A DNA stretch of 64,000 bases from Paenibacillus sp. SC116 (GCF_024733555.1 NZ_JANIOF010000005.1:1-64000); one strand, 5' to 3'. Shown: positions 27,516 through 37,341, counted from the stretch's first letter. Made by a program: numbers and translations. Notes: generated by a model not told the origin, from the sequence alone.

Positions 27516-27599
27516 ATACCGAAGCAAGACCGCCCTGAATGAAGCAGCCGACTTCGGCATTCCACGCGCTCAACGTATCTTGATTATGCTTTCATTATA
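27516..27599 (-). promoter_or_regulatory. Leader of the EIICBA-ptsI operon with terminator-like hairpin
   Basis: On the minus strand, TATAAT at 27599-27594 is a consensus -10 without a clear -35. About 30 bases downstream, ATGCCGAAG pairs with CTTCGGTAT (27560-27516, one G-U pair) and is followed by TTTTACTG. It could be an attenuator like those read by BglG/GlcT-type antiterminators. No such regulator gene is in the window and a consensus RAT site was not recognised. Confidence 0.35.
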
Positions 27600-27670
27600 G
27601 CATGATCCGTTGAGAATGATGTATGAGATTGTGCGAATGCATTCTTGACATTCGCTGCGTTAGATACTCC

Positions 27671-28111
27671 TTATTCCGAAGCAACTTTACCATGCGGCAG
27701 CAAAATAGCATCGAGAACTTTAATGCAAAGATCCATGACAACAGTGAGGCCATGTTCCTTCGCATAGCTAGCAGCTTCTTCATTAATAACTCCTTGCTGC
27801 AACCAGATTGCTCCAGCTTTAATGGATGCCGCATCCTTTGCAACATCCAAGCAGTATTCACTGCGACGGAATACGTTGACGATATCAATGGCTTCGGGAA
27901 TATCTTGCAAGGAAGCATAACACTTCTCGCCCAAAATACTCTCCGCTTTGGGATTAACCGGTATAATACGGTACCCTTTTGCCTGCATCGCTTTAGCGAC
28001 CATATGTGATGTGCGTGTTTCATCTTCCGAAAGACCAACAACAGCGATTGTATTCGCGTTGTTAAGTAGTTGTTTAATTTCTTCTTGATTTGGATTTTGA
28101 TGAGTAGTCAT
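27671..28111 (-). CDS. CoA-binding domain protein (YccU type)
   Basis: A 146-residue stand-alone CoA-binding Rossmann-fold protein. The N-terminal nucleotide-binding turn IAVVGLSEDETRTSHMVAKA, IIPVNPKAESILGEKCYASL and AIWLQQGVINEEAASYA are typical of the YccU family, related to the N-domain of succinyl-CoA synthetase. Members bind CoA or acyl-CoA; their cellular role is not settled. The gene is downstream of aroA with about 45 bases between. Confidence 0.88.
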   Translation of the reverse strand: MTTHQNPNQEEIKQLLNNANTIAVVGLSEDETRTSHMVAKAMQAKGYRIIPVNPKAESILGEKCYASLQDIPEAIDIVNVFRRSEYCLDVAKDAASIKAGAIWLQQGVINEEAASYAKEHGLTVVMDLCIKVLDAILLPHGKVASE

Positions 28112-28156
28112 TTGTATACACCTCTAATTAGTAAGACTTGTCCATGTTGTAAACAT

Positions 28157-29455
28157 TTATATCCATTCTACCTGAGCACCTAGTGCAGTCAAGTGATCAA
28201 AGTATTGTGGGTAGGACTTCGCAACATGATGTGCATCCTTAATTCGGATTGGCTGTTTAGCTCGCAGAGCTACAATGGACAACGCCATAATGACACGGTG
28301 ATCATAATGTGCATTTATTTCCACGCCACCCTCTACGCCTTCTGGACGTCCATGGACAATAATTTCTGCCTGACGCTCTTCCACATTAGCCCCTGCTTTG
28401 CGCAGCTCATTCAAGTAGTCTGTAATTCGATCACATTCTTTATAACGAAGATTTTCTACATTATAAAAACGAGACGTACCGTCAGCGAATACAGCAGCCG
28501 CTACCATAGCAAGTACTGCATCCGTAGCAGCATCCCCATCAAACGTAACCGCGCTCAATTGACCAGTCCCTTGAACACGAACTACATTGTCTTCATGCGT
28601 TAAAGGTACGTTCATCATTCGCAGTACATCTACAATTGCGCGTTCCCCTTGCTTGCTATCCTCTGTAAGCCCACGCAGCGTGACATCAGAAGGCAGTACA
28701 GCAGCCGCTGCCAATACAGCAGCGGAACCAGGGTAATCACCTTGTACACGGTAAGTGCGCGCTGCATAACGCTGATTGCCTGGTACGCGGTATGACATAA
28801 GATCTTCACTTGCTTCAATTATGATGCCCGCTTCTCGAATAACTTCCAGCGTTTGTCCTACGACAACTTTGGACTTCAGATCATCCGTTACTTCAATTGT
28901 GCTATCTTCAGGAAGCAGTGGTGTGAGGAACAACAATGCACTCAAATATTGAGAGCTTATATTACCTGATACCCGAATAGCCCCACCTTTAAGCTTAGCT
29001 CCCTTAATCGTGATCGGCAACTTTCCATCCTGATGCTGTATCTCAGCACCAAGTTGTTCTAAAGCATCGATTAGATCATGGTGCGGTCTTTTACCAAGAG
29101 AGTCAGGATATGCATTAATGAAATGTACTTCTGGAAGCAATGATGCGATACCCATTAAGAAACGAAGTACAGCTCCCGCATTGCCTACATCTAGCTGCTT
29201 AGAAGCAGGTTGGAGCATAGGTTGCGACCCGAATCCCTTGATAACGATCTTAGTATCATCCTCATCAAGCGTTGCACCAAGGTCACGAAGGCAGCGACGC
29301 ATCGCATCACTATCTTCACTATGAGCAGGATAATAGATTGTGCTAGTACCTTCTGCCAATGCAGCAACAAGCAAATATCTTGTCGTGTAGTTTTTAGATG
29401 ATAGGGCTTGAATATCGCCCTGCAAACGCGAAATTGGATTAACAATGATATCCAT
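28157..29455 (-). CDS. aroA: 3-phosphoshikimate 1-carboxyvinyltransferase (EPSP synthase), divergent type
   Basis: A 432-residue shikimate-pathway enzyme that joins PEP to shikimate-3-phosphate. The two-domain fold is complete: ISSQYLSALLFLTPL (Ser-Ser-Gln), TDAVLAM (catalytic Asp), RYKECDR (Lys-Glu-x-x-Arg), DHRVIMA and HVAKSYP are conserved. Two active-site loops differ from E. coli: SSKNYTTR in place of GSKSVSNR, and GNAGAVLRF in place of GNAGTAMRP. Changes at that Thr and Pro affect glyphosate sensitivity in other enzymes. AGGAG eight bases ahead sets the ATG at 29455. aroK lies a little further upstream in the same direction. Confidence 0.93.
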   Translation of the reverse strand: MDIIVNPISRLQGDIQALSSKNYTTRYLLVAALAEGTSTIYYPAHSEDSDAMRRCLRDLGATLDEDDTKIVIKGFGSQPMLQPASKQLDVGNAGAVLRFLMGIASLLPEVHFINAYPDSLGKRPHHDLIDALEQLGAEIQHQDGKLPITIKGAKLKGGAIRVSGNISSQYLSALLFLTPLLPEDSTIEVTDDLKSKVVVGQTLEVIREAGIIIEASEDLMSYRVPGNQRYAARTYRVQGDYPGSAAVLAAAAVLPSDVTLRGLTEDSKQGERAIVDVLRMMNVPLTHEDNVVRVQGTGQLSAVTFDGDAATDAVLAMVAAAVFADGTSRFYNVENLRYKECDRITDYLNELRKAGANVEERQAEIIVHGRPEGVEGGVEINAHYDHRVIMALSIVALRAKQPIRIKDAHHVAKSYPQYFDHLTALGAQVEWI

Positions 29456-29519
29456 CGAAAACACTCCTCTTCGTGCCTAGATTCCTATTAAAATGGGATG
29501 ATCCAAAGGCAAGTTTGAT

Positions 29520-29548
29520 TTGACAAATTTATAAAGGATGAATATGAT
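29520..29548 (+). promoter_or_regulatory. Sigma-A promoter of the rhodanese gene
   Basis: TTGACA (29520-29525) and TATGAT (29543-29548) are separated by 17 bases, a near-consensus promoter about 70 bases before the rhodanese start. Confidence 0.75.
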
Positions 29549-29615
29549 AACGGGGAAAGTATACTATAGACATTGGTCTAGTTGAACGATGTAATAATAT
29601 GGGAGGCAACATATC

Positions 29616-29933
29616 ATGCAACCAGTCCCTCAAATGACAGTTGATACGCTCAAAGCTAGATTAAATAACGGTGAAGCTATCCAGTTAATCGATGTGCGAG
29701 AACATGAAGAAGTCGCACATGGCATTATACCTGGTGCCAAGCATATCCCGATGAACGATATTCCGAATCGCATCGATGAGATTGATCCTAATGCAGAGAC
29801 TATTTTCATCTGTCGAAGCGGATATCGCAGTGAACGTGTGTGTGAATATTTACAGCAAGTCGGAATCGATTGCGGTATTAACTTGGAAGGCGGCATGTTG
29901 GCGTGGACTGAGATTGAAGGTCCAATAGCGTAG
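29616..29933 (+). CDS. Rhodanese-like domain protein
   Basis: A 105-residue single rhodanese domain. The active-site loop FICRSGYRSERV carries the sulphur-accepting Cys near residue 68, after IQLIDVREHEEVAHGIIPGA and before LEGGMLAW. Such small proteins carry persulphide sulphur for thiosulphate or cysteine-derived sulphur metabolism. GGGAGG precedes the ATG and a strong promoter lies upstream. Its stop is one base from the stop of the convergent aroK gene. Confidence 0.92.
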   Translation: MQPVPQMTVDTLKARLNNGEAIQLIDVREHEEVAHGIIPGAKHIPMNDIPNRIDEIDPNAETIFICRSGYRSERVCEYLQQVGIDCGINLEGGMLAWTEIEGPIA

Positions 29934-29934
29934 A

Positions 29935-30486
29935 CTATTCTCGGCCACTATCCTCATATCGCGCATACTGGCGGTAGAAGGCTACAATCTCTTCCGCCAA
30001 CTGCTTTACATGACGGTTGTCCGTCTTCACACTCAGATGAGCAAAATCATACTTTCCTTTGCGTTGTTCCATAAGTTCACTTACTCTCTTCGACGCTTCA
30101 CCTTGCAAAAGTGGACGGTTGCGATCATTTTGCACACGCGATACAATTGTGTGCTCTTCAGCTGTTAATGCGATCACACAACCGCTATCCAGCATTGCTT
30201 GGCAATTCCCTTCACGCAGTACTGCTCCACCGCCAGTTGCCAATACGACTGGAGAAGCGAACTCCGATACTTTGCTAAGAGCTTCAGTCTCATAGTTTCT
30301 GAAGGCATCTTCTCCTTCTTCCGCAAAGATATCTGGAATTGTTCGACCAGCTAAGCGAATGATTTCTTGATCAAGGTCTACATAAGGATATGCAAGCTGC
30401 TCAGCCAAAAACTGCGCTACTGTAGACTTGCCCGTACCCATAAAGCCGATTAAGATCAGGTGATTTCTCTTATCGTGTATATGCAT
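29935..30486 (-). CDS. aroK: Shikimate kinase
   Basis: A 183-residue shikimate kinase. Walker A is GFMGTGKST near residues 15-23. The shikimate-binding residues are in DLDQEI, FRNYE (Arg-x-x-Glu) and ATGGGAVLR, and the LID region carries NDRNRPLL. TAGGAG seven bases before the ATG sets the start at 30486; the frame extends further but has no site there. It lies upstream of aroA on the same strand, with the divergent rhodanese gene between them, so they are not in one simple operon. Confidence 0.93.
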   Translation of the reverse strand: MHIHDKRNHLILIGFMGTGKSTVAQFLAEQLAYPYVDLDQEIIRLAGRTIPDIFAEEGEDAFRNYETEALSKVSEFASPVVLATGGGAVLREGNCQAMLDSGCVIALTAEEHTIVSRVQNDRNRPLLQGEASKRVSELMEQRKGKYDFAHLSVKTDNRHVKQLAEEIVAFYRQYARYEDSGRE

Positions 30487-30687
30487 CCTATATCTCCTAC
30501 TCCACATAAACTGCCCATATGATAACATAGCATGAAACAGTTAGACAATGTTTACGTATAAAACAAAACATTTCTACGTAAACATAGTAATACTCATATT
30601 ATTCCTGCATCCATTATTGCTCCACAATCAATTAATCAAGCTTACAACTTGTATCGTATCAGCCTACTTAATAGGAGTGAACAGACG

Positions 30688-31029
30688 ATGTCCCCATCCC
30701 AATTGCCTTCAGCCAATGGACGAGCGCTTTCTACTGCCAGCCGTATGGCACAAATTCTAGATTCTTCACACCCATTGTGTAAAGACGATATTTTGTGGGC
30801 TTTAAATATGGTCAAGCAAAAGCTTGCGCAGCCAGATGAACATGTCGATGCTCTAGAGCCTGAACGATTGCGCCGAAACTTTCGATACTTTGCAGAAATA
30901 TCTACTTTGATGCTCAAACGCAACGGAAAGTACGGCCAAGAAAGCGAGCGCCTGCGATATTATTTGTCCGAAGCAGCATATGGACTTTGGAACACGACAT
31001 CATCTTCCAACGAAGATACACATTCATGA
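30688..31029 (+). CDS. Small protein of unknown function
   Basis: A 113-residue soluble protein not matching any family I know. It has a Ser/Ala-rich N-terminus (SPSQLPSANGRALSTASRMA), then a helical core with ALNMVKQKLAQPDEHV and ERLRRNFRYFAEISTLMLKR, and a polar tail. AGGAG lies ten bases before the ATG at 30688; the frame starts at 30649 without a ribosome site. It faces the gnd gene and shares its terminator region. Ordinary codon use suggests a native gene. Confidence 0.65.
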   Translation: MSPSQLPSANGRALSTASRMAQILDSSHPLCKDDILWALNMVKQKLAQPDEHVDALEPERLRRNFRYFAEISTLMLKRNGKYGQESERLRYYLSEAAYGLWNTTSSSNEDTHS

Positions 31030-31186
31030 GTAATACTGCAGCACTCCTATCAAAGACCTTACAGGCCAGTTCCATGTCCAACATGTGCAATAAAGATCCT
31101 ATATGGCTAATAGACAGCTCGATATGATTCAGAAAGCATAGACTTATAACGTACATGTACAACAACACATAACGCCTATGATAAAC

Positions 31187-31212
31187 AACGCCGAGCCCTA
31201 GGGCTCGGCGTT
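31187..31212. terminator. Strong hairpin between convergent genes
   Basis: AACGCCGAGCCC pairs perfectly with GGGCTCGGCGTT around a two-base gap, followed on both strands by GTTGT-like short T tracts. It ends the gnd transcript. Confidence 0.75.
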
Positions 31213-31220
31213 GTTGTCTA

Positions 31221-32636
31221 TTATTCGTTAGAGAGCCAGTTGTAATGGAACGAACCTTCGCGATCCACACGTTTGAACGTGTGAGCACCGAAGTAATCGC
31301 GCTGTGCTTGCAGCAAGTTAGCTGGCAAGCGCTCTGTACGGTAGCTGTCGTAGTATGCCAATGCAGCTGAGAAGCTAGGTACTGGTACACCGTAAGTAAT
31401 TGCAGTGCCAATCACTTCACGCCAAGCATCTTGATACTTCTCAACGATTTCTTTGAAGTACTCGTCCAACAACAAGTTCTTCAATTCAGGATTCGTATCA
31501 TACGCCTCTTTAATATTGTTAAGGAATTGAGATCGAATGATGCAACCGCCACGGAAAATTTTCGCGATGTTACCATAGTTCAAATTCCAGTTGTACTCTT
31601 CAGATGCTGCTCTCATTTGAGCCCAGCCTTGAGCATAAGAAATAATTTTGCTTGCGAACAACGCTTTGCGAACTTTCTCTACGAATTCCGCTTTGTCGCC
31701 TGTGAATGGCTTATGTGCTGGACCAGACAATACTTGGCTTGCAGCAACACGTTCTGCCTTCATAGCTGACAAGAAGCGAGCGAATACAGACTCTGTAATC
31801 ATTGTCAACGGAACGCCAAGATCAAGTGCGCTCTGGCTTGTCCATTTCCCTGTACCTTTTTGACCAGCTTCATCCAAGATAACATCCACCATTGGCTTGC
31901 CTGTCTCGTCATCATACTTGGAGAAGATATCAGCTGTAATTTCGATTAGGTAGCTGTCTAGCTCGCCTTGGTTCCACTCTGTAAAGATAGAGTGAAGTTC
32001 CTTCTCATCTACACCTACAACTGTCTTAAGAAGGTGATACGCTTCGCAAATAAGCTGCATATCTCCATATTCAATGCCGTTGTGAACCATCTTCACATAG
32101 TGACCTGCTCCATCTGGACCGATATACGTACAACACGCCTCATCGCCAACTTTAGCAGAAATAGCAGTTAAGATTGGTTCAACTAGCTTATATGCACTCT
32201 CTTGTCCACCTGGCATAATAGCAGGGCCTATAAGAGCTCCTTCTTCTCCGCCAGATACACCAGAACCGATAAAGCGGAAGCCTTTCTCCTCCAAATACGC
32301 GCTGCGACGCACTGTATCTGGGAAGTAAGCATTGCCTCCGTCGATAATAATATCGCCTTGATCTAGATGTGGGAGGAGAGATTCGATTGTTGCATCTGTT
32401 GCTTTACCAGCTTGAACCATGATGAGGATCTTTCTTGGTGTTTCAAGCGATTGAACAAACTCCTCGATTGTATATGTAGGCGTAAGCTGTTTGCCTGGCG
32501 CTTCACTCATAAGCGCATCTGTCTTTTCGCGGGAACGGTTGAATACCGATACCGAATAGCCGCGGCTCTCAATGTTCAGAGCCAAATTCTTGCCCATGAC
32601 TGCAAGTCCGATGACACCGATTTGTGTTTTTGCCAT
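31221..32636 (-). CDS. gnd: 6-phosphogluconate dehydrogenase, decarboxylating
   Basis: A 471-residue pentose-phosphate enzyme converting 6-phosphogluconate to ribulose 5-phosphate, CO2 and NADPH. The NADP fold opens with [21 protein letters not shown] and Arg in FNRSREKT, favouring NADP. The substrate region contains [20 protein letters not shown], and [11 protein letters not shown] with the catalytic Lys just before (YVKMVHNG). The C-terminal helical domain includes [14 protein letters not shown] precedes the ATG. The gene stands alone. Confidence 0.96.
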   Translation of the reverse strand: MAKTQIGVIGLAVMGKNLALNIESRGYSVSVFNRSREKTDALMSEAPGKQLTPTYTIEEFVQSLETPRKILIMVQAGKATDATIESLLPHLDQGDIIIDGGNAYFPDTVRRSAYLEEKGFRFIGSGVSGGEEGALIGPAIMPGGQESAYKLVEPILTAISAKVGDEACCTYIGPDGAGHYVKMVHNGIEYGDMQLICEAYHLLKTVVGVDEKELHSIFTEWNQGELDSYLIEITADIFSKYDDETGKPMVDVILDEAGQKGTGKWTSQSALDLGVPLTMITESVFARFLSAMKAERVAASQVLSGPAHKPFTGDKAEFVEKVRKALFASKIISYAQGWAQMRAASEEYNWNLNYGNIAKIFRGGCIIRSQFLNNIKEAYDTNPELKNLLLDEYFKEIVEKYQDAWREVIGTAITYGVPVPSFSAALAYYDSYRTERLPANLLQAQRDYFGAHTFKRVDREGSFHYNWLSNE

Positions 32637-32795
32637 ATTGGTTCTTCCACCCTTTGTTCTTTATTTAGATGAATTGCTGTATATCATTGTTATTGTACCC
32701 TTTTTACAAGTAGAAGTGAACCCCTCGTCAAGATCGCAAGTGAATTGAATCTCCTCAAGTTGGATACTTGTCCTAACGTCCTGAACACAATAAAT

Positions 32796-32843
32796 CACCC
32801 TAACCGCTGCGCACCACTTTTCAGCAACGCGCAAGGCAGGGTG
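32796..32843 (-). terminator. Hairpin after the 198-residue protein gene
   Basis: CACCCT pairs with AGGGTG and inner GCGC-rich arms with a CGCG stretch, just downstream (minus strand) of the gene ending at 32857. There is no strong T run. Confidence 0.35.
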
Positions 32844-32856
32844 AAGAGAATAAAGC

Positions 32857-33453
32857 TTACCATTCCAATTGAATCATCTCACAGCGAAGTTGACTTAGCC
32901 TTGCTTTGCACTGTTCCATTTGTTCAATGTCCTCTGACTTAATCGCCTCGGACAGTTCTGTCAATGTATCATCAATCTCGATTCGCATCATATCCATCCG
33001 CTCTTCTGCTCTCATCGATTGAAAAGTTTGTATCATTTCTTCTGAAGAAACAACCGGTCGCTTCTGAAATATGACTTTCTGCTCCAACCCGCATATTTCC
33101 ACCAAACGAATGCGCTCTCCAAACATAATATTTTCGACAAATATATGACGATCTTTAAAGCGCTTAACTACTGCGTGACCACGCGCATCTCCAATGAGCT
33201 TCTCCATAAATCCAGACAATCGCTCGTCACGCAGCGTATAGTCACCTACAATTTTATATCTTTGCTGAATACGCTGAAAACGAAGCTTCACGAGCTTTCT
33301 GCCTGTTCGAATGGAGATGATAAACAATGACTCATTCTCACTCCAGTACAGCGAATACCCTTCTCGGATAAGATCGCGGATCAGATCCTGGATTTGCCGC
33401 CGGTCAAAGCGTAACTCCAGATTACAATATTCCACTTCATCGCTGCGATTCAC
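32857..33453 (-). CDS. Protein of unknown function (198 residues)
   Basis: A charged soluble protein I do not recognise. The N-terminal part alternates strands and helices (CNLELRFDRRQIQDLIRDLI; LYWSENESLFIISIRTGRKL), the middle has a basic VVKRFKDRHIFVENIMFGER stretch, and the C-terminal 50 residues look like a helical coiled coil (MMRIEIDDTLTELSEAIKSE onward). AGGAGG-like bases precede the ATG. It lies between gnd and yktB and faces away from yktB. No catalytic motif is visible. Confidence 0.65.
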   Translation of the reverse strand: MNRSDEVEYCNLELRFDRRQIQDLIRDLIREGYSLYWSENESLFIISIRTGRKLVKLRFQRIQQRYKIVGDYTLRDERLSGFMEKLIGDARGHAVVKRFKDRHIFVENIMFGERIRLVEICGLEQKVIFQKRPVVSSEEMIQTFQSMRAEERMDMMRIEIDDTLTELSEAIKSEDIEQMEQCKARLSQLRCEMIQLEW

Positions 33454-33702
33454 GGCAAATACCTCCTTGCTAACTTCGACTGTAGTTCATCATATGACGG
33501 TGCAACTTGGATTATTGACTGGAAATTTAAACGGATCCAATCAAAAGTGATTTTTTCTACGCAATCCTTTTGCTCGCTCTAATGTCTCTTCGATTTTAAA
33601 ATGTGATAAAATAAAGGCATTCCTTATTCAAATGACAGCACTATGGGTTGTTTATATACCTATCTACTGCAAGCGCAAAAGAAATACGAAGGAGACTAGA
33701 AC

Positions 33703-34329
33703 ATGACGTTTAACGGTTTTGAATCATCAGATTTTGCAACGTTTCACATTGAAGGATTAGAACAGCGAATGGAGGCTATTCGCACTCGCATTCAACCAAA
33801 ATTTCGCGCAATCGGTGAACAGCTCGTAGCAGACGCGTCTGTATTTGCTGGGCAAGAAATGTACTTGCACATCGCTCAGCATGCTCGCCGCAAAGTTAAT
33901 GCACCAAAAGATACATGGATGGCAATTGGCCCTAACAAACGAGGCTATAAAGCTTTGCCGCATTTCCAAGTCGGATTGTTCGATGATCATTTGTTTATTT
34001 GGCTCGCCTTCATCTATGAAGTTGAGAATAAGAAACAAATCGCTGAACGGCTCTTAGCGCAATCTGAAGAACTAATAAATGCCCTCCCTAATCATTATGT
34101 CTTGTCCATGGACCATATGAAAAAAGATGCAGCTAAATTTACAGAACTAACGGATGAGCAATTAAATTTGACGTTAACTCGCTTCCGTGATATCAAATCC
34201 TCAGAATGGCTAGTAGGCCTACATCTGGACCCTAATGACCCTATCTTGCAGGATGGACAATCATTCTTAAAGCTCGCATCAGAGACAATTCATACTTTGA
34301 TGCCACTCTATAAAGCAGCAACTACGTAA
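33703..34329 (+). CDS. yktB: YktB (UPF0637, DUF1054) family protein
   Basis: A 208-residue soluble protein of the YktB family found in Bacillales. The start MTFNGFESSDFATFHIEGLE, the middle VNAPKDTWMAIGPNKRGYKA and HFQVGLFDDHLFIWLAFIYE are typical. The function is not known. AAGGAGA precedes the ATG. It appears monocistronic with its own terminator. Confidence 0.88.
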   Translation: MTFNGFESSDFATFHIEGLEQRMEAIRTRIQPKFRAIGEQLVADASVFAGQEMYLHIAQHARRKVNAPKDTWMAIGPNKRGYKALPHFQVGLFDDHLFIWLAFIYEVENKKQIAERLLAQSEELINALPNHYVLSMDHMKKDAAKFTELTDEQLNLTLTRFRDIKSSEWLVGLHLDPNDPILQDGQSFLKLASETIHTLMPLYKAATT

Positions 34330-34378
34330 CATCTTTTCTACGAGCAGCGAATCTACACCTAACGTGGATTCCACATAA

Positions 34379-34424
34379 AAGGGCTGTCCTAGCAGGTAAT
34401 AAACACCTGCGAAGACAGCCCTTC
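34379..34424. terminator. Bidirectional terminator after yktB
   Basis: AAGGGCTGTC pairs with GACAGCCCTT, and the inner GCAGGT with ACCTGC, forming a long stem between the convergent yktB and MFS genes. Confidence 0.8.
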
Positions 34425-34461
34425 TTGTATATCGTATTTATCCAACAATAACTTACCATCA

Positions 34462-35643
34462 TCACGATATCGTCGTGTTCAGCGAAGTCGTTTGGTCAAG
34501 CCTGTTAAAGCGAATGACCAATGCTACTGCAGCAATGGATAGTACCGCTCCGATGATAAATGGCAAATTGACATTCCAGTTAAATACAGCAGTTGCTAGT
34601 GCAGGTCCTACAATACGCCCGAAACTATCCATCGATGAATTAAGTCCAGATGCAACACCTTGGCTCACTGTTGTCTTCTGGGTAATCAATGACGTGACAC
34701 AAGGCCGGATTAAGGCATTCCCGATTCCAAAGATGCATAGGAAAATCGTTGCGTTCACTAACGTAGTTGAGAAAAGTAAAAGTACAAAACCTAGCGCTGA
34801 AATGACAAGCCCAGCCATAATGCCATACTTCTCTTTCCCCTTTTTAATATAGCGACGCACAATTCCACCTTGCACTACAGCTCCTGCCAAACCGCAGAAG
34901 AAGAACATCCAGCCAATATCCCATGCTGTCGTTCCTGGTATGCGCAGCATTTGAAAATACATCAATGTAGCTTCAAGACCAGCCAACGTGAATGTGACAA
35001 AAAAGGATAGCACATATAAGTACTTCATTCGTCCTGTAAAAGCAGTCCATCTGGATGGTGAAGCTGCCGTACGCGGCATGCGCTTGTCTACAGGCAATGA
35101 TTCCTTCAATACTAACGTACCCAGCACAGCCGTTATAAACGTGAGCAGTGCTGCCGCATAAAACGGAGCTGCCGATCCGCCAAATTCGCTTATGATACCA
35201 CCGAATGCCGGGCCAAAGGTGAAGCCTAAGCCAATAGACATACCAACAAAGGCCATTCCTTTTGTACGTTGTTCATCCGTCGTAATGTCTGCCACATAAG
35301 CTACAATTACTGCTGTGACGGCCCCTGAGAACAAGCCACCTAGTATCCGAGACACATACATAAGCCACAGCATATCCGTGCCAATCGCAAATAGTAAATA
35401 ACTTACACTAAATCCACTAATACCGATTAAAATAATTGGTCTCCGTCCAACGCGTTCCGACCAAGCCCCCCAGATCGGCGACACGATAAAAGCCACAAGC
35501 GAATAAATCGAAAGCATCCACCCTAGATGCATCTCATTAGCCCCAGTATCTGTTATTGTCATAGGCAGTACTGGGATAACGATGCCAAACCCAATAAATA
35601 CCATCATTAGCATAAGCATGACGACAGTTAGTTGTTTATTCAT
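34462..35643 (-). CDS. MFS drug:H+ antiporter-like transporter (TetA/NorA type)
   Basis: A 393-residue major facilitator with twelve hydrophobic segments. Motif A appears as GAWSERVGRRPII between segments 2 and 3, and motif C as GPAFGGIISEFGG in segment 5, the antiporter signature. This resembles the 12-TM drug exporters Bmr, NorA and TetA. The substrate cannot be told. GGAGG places the start at the ATG of MNKQLTV (35643). No regulator gene is adjacent. Confidence 0.88.
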   Translation of the reverse strand: MNKQLTVVMLMLMMVFIGFGIVIPVLPMTITDTGANEMHLGWMLSIYSLVAFIVSPIWGAWSERVGRRPIILIGISGFSVSYLLFAIGTDMLWLMYVSRILGGLFSGAVTAVIVAYVADITTDEQRTKGMAFVGMSIGLGFTFGPAFGGIISEFGGSAAPFYAAALLTFITAVLGTLVLKESLPVDKRMPRTAASPSRWTAFTGRMKYLYVLSFFVTFTLAGLEATLMYFQMLRIPGTTAWDIGWMFFFCGLAGAVVQGGIVRRYIKKGKEKYGIMAGLVISALGFVLLLFSTTLVNATIFLCIFGIGNALIRPCVTSLITQKTTVSQGVASGLNSSMDSFGRIVGPALATAVFNWNVNLPFIIGAVLSIAAVALVIRFNRLDQTTSLNTTIS

Positions 35644-35862
35644 ACACTTTCCCTCCGTAAATCCCATCGTACCACAATTTTCATGTCAACAAAATGAACA
35701 AACTTCGAATTAACCAGAATTGCTTCTACAGCGTTGTCGTCGACTGCTGCTGTAATTTGTACTTGCATTCCGGGGGGTTTTTGTTAAACTAATCCTTGTT
35801 TCTTTTAGCCGTTCCCGATTCAGGGTAACTGGCATTTCCATATGAAAGGTTGTGAGACCGCG

Positions 35863-37341
35863 ATGGACCATCATCGAACTCCACTATTTACAGCATTGAC
35901 GAATCATGCATCCCGCAACCCTGTTCAGTTCCATATACCTGGACACAAAAAGGGCGTAGGAGCAGACGAACAATTCCGTAATTTCATCGGAGAGCAAGCA
36001 TTTTCTATAGATTTAATCAACATTGCTCCCCTCGATGATTTGCACCAGCCTACTGGTGTAATTGCAGAAGCGCAGCAACTAGCAGCTGACGCCTTCGGTG
36101 CCGATTATACGCTTTTCAGCGTACAAGGCACAAGTGGAGCTATCATGACGATGATTATGTCCGTATGCGCACCTGGAGACAAAATTATTGTTCCGCGCAA
36201 TGTGCATAAATCGATCATGTCAGCGATCATTTTCGCTGGGGCTAAGCCGGTATTCGTATCTCCGGCACGAGACTCCAACCTTGGGATCGATCACGGTATT
36301 ACAACGCGATCCGTGAGACGCGCCTTGGAAAAGCATCCTGATGCCAAGGCAGTGCTTGTCATCAATCCAACTTATTTCGGTATATGTGCCAATTTAAAAG
36401 AGATTGTTGATCTCGCACATTCCTATGATGTACCTGTACTTGTCGATGAAGCACATGGGGTACTCATTCATTTCCATGAGGATTTGCCGATGTCAGCGAT
36501 GGAAGCTGGTGCCGATATGGCAGCAACAAGCGTCCATAAGCTGGGGGGCTCTATGACACAGAGCTCCATACTAAACGTGAACACGAAAAATGGCCTTGTC
36601 CATATGCATCGTGTACAAACGATTATTAGTATGTTGACCACAACTTCAACATCCTATATTTTGCTTGCTTCGTTAGACACGTCACGTCGAAACCTTGCGT
36701 TGCACGGGCACCAAATAGCAGAAACTGCTATTAAGTTAGCACAAGGAGCGAGACAAGCCATTAATGAAATACCGGGGCTGTATTGCTTCGGTGAAGATAT
36801 ATTAGGTGGAGAAGCTACACATAGCTATGATGCAACGAAGTTGGCCATCCACGTACGCCATCTCGGCATTACAGGATATGAGGTTGAGAATTGGCTGCGC
36901 GATCGCTTTAATCTCGAAGTTGAGCTCAGTGACATGTACAATATTCTATGTCTTGTCACACCTGGGGACACAGAGGAATCCATAGGCATCCTGCTTCATT
37001 CGCTTCAAGTTCTGTCGCAAGAACACTATGAGCGACGTGAAGTTCAAGAACTAGTCGTGAAAATTCCAGAAATCCCTCAACTATCGCTCATTCCGCGCGA
37101 TGCGTTCTACGGGGATACAGAAGTGGTTCCATTCGAACATTCAGCTGGACGCATTATTGCGGAATTTATATATGTCTACCCTCCAGGCATTCCTATTTTG
37201 CTGCCTGGTGAAGTTATATCACAGCAAAATATTGATTATATTCGTGATCATGTTGAGATCGGTTTACCAGTCAAAGGACCAGAAGATCGTTATATTCAAT
37301 ATGTAAAAGTCATTCGCGAAGAAGAAGCAATATTTGAATAG
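35863..37341 (+). CDS. speA: Arginine/lysine/ornithine decarboxylase, class III
   Basis: A 492-residue PLP-dependent decarboxylase, close in length and sequence to B. subtilis SpeA, which makes agmatine for polyamine synthesis. The PLP lysine is Lys226 in SVHKLGGSMTQSS. FHIPGHKKG near the N-terminus, VQGTSGAIMTMIM and DEAHGVL are family motifs, and the C-terminal domain has FIYVYPPGIPILLPGE. An in-frame ATG at 35842 lacks a ribosome site; the ATG at 35863 aligns better with relatives, but its own ribosome site is weak. The substrate could be lysine, as in YaaO. Terminator follows. Confidence 0.88.
   Translation: MDHHRTPLFTALTNHASRNPVQFHIPGHKKGVGADEQFRNFIGEQAFSIDLINIAPLDDLHQPTGVIAEAQQLAADAFGADYTLFSVQGTSGAIMTMIMSVCAPGDKIIVPRNVHKSIMSAIIFAGAKPVFVSPARDSNLGIDHGITTRSVRRALEKHPDAKAVLVINPTYFGICANLKEIVDLAHSYDVPVLVDEAHGVLIHFHEDLPMSAMEAGADMAATSVHKLGGSMTQSSILNVNTKNGLVHMHRVQTIISMLTTTSTSYILLASLDTSRRNLALHGHQIAETAIKLAQGARQAINEIPGLYCFGEDILGGEATHSYDATKLAIHVRHLGITGYEVENWLRDRFNLEVELSDMYNILCLVTPGDTEESIGILLHSLQVLSQEHYERREVQELVVKIPEIPQLSLIPRDAFYGDTEVVPFEHSAGRIIAEFIYVYPPGIPILLPGEVISQQNIDYIRDHVEIGLPVKGPEDRYIQYVKVIREEEAIFE

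Noticed and set aside
27595-28041. 148-codon frame on the same strand as the CoA-binding gene
   Set aside because: It is a shifted frame of the real CoA-binding gene, which has a complete family match.
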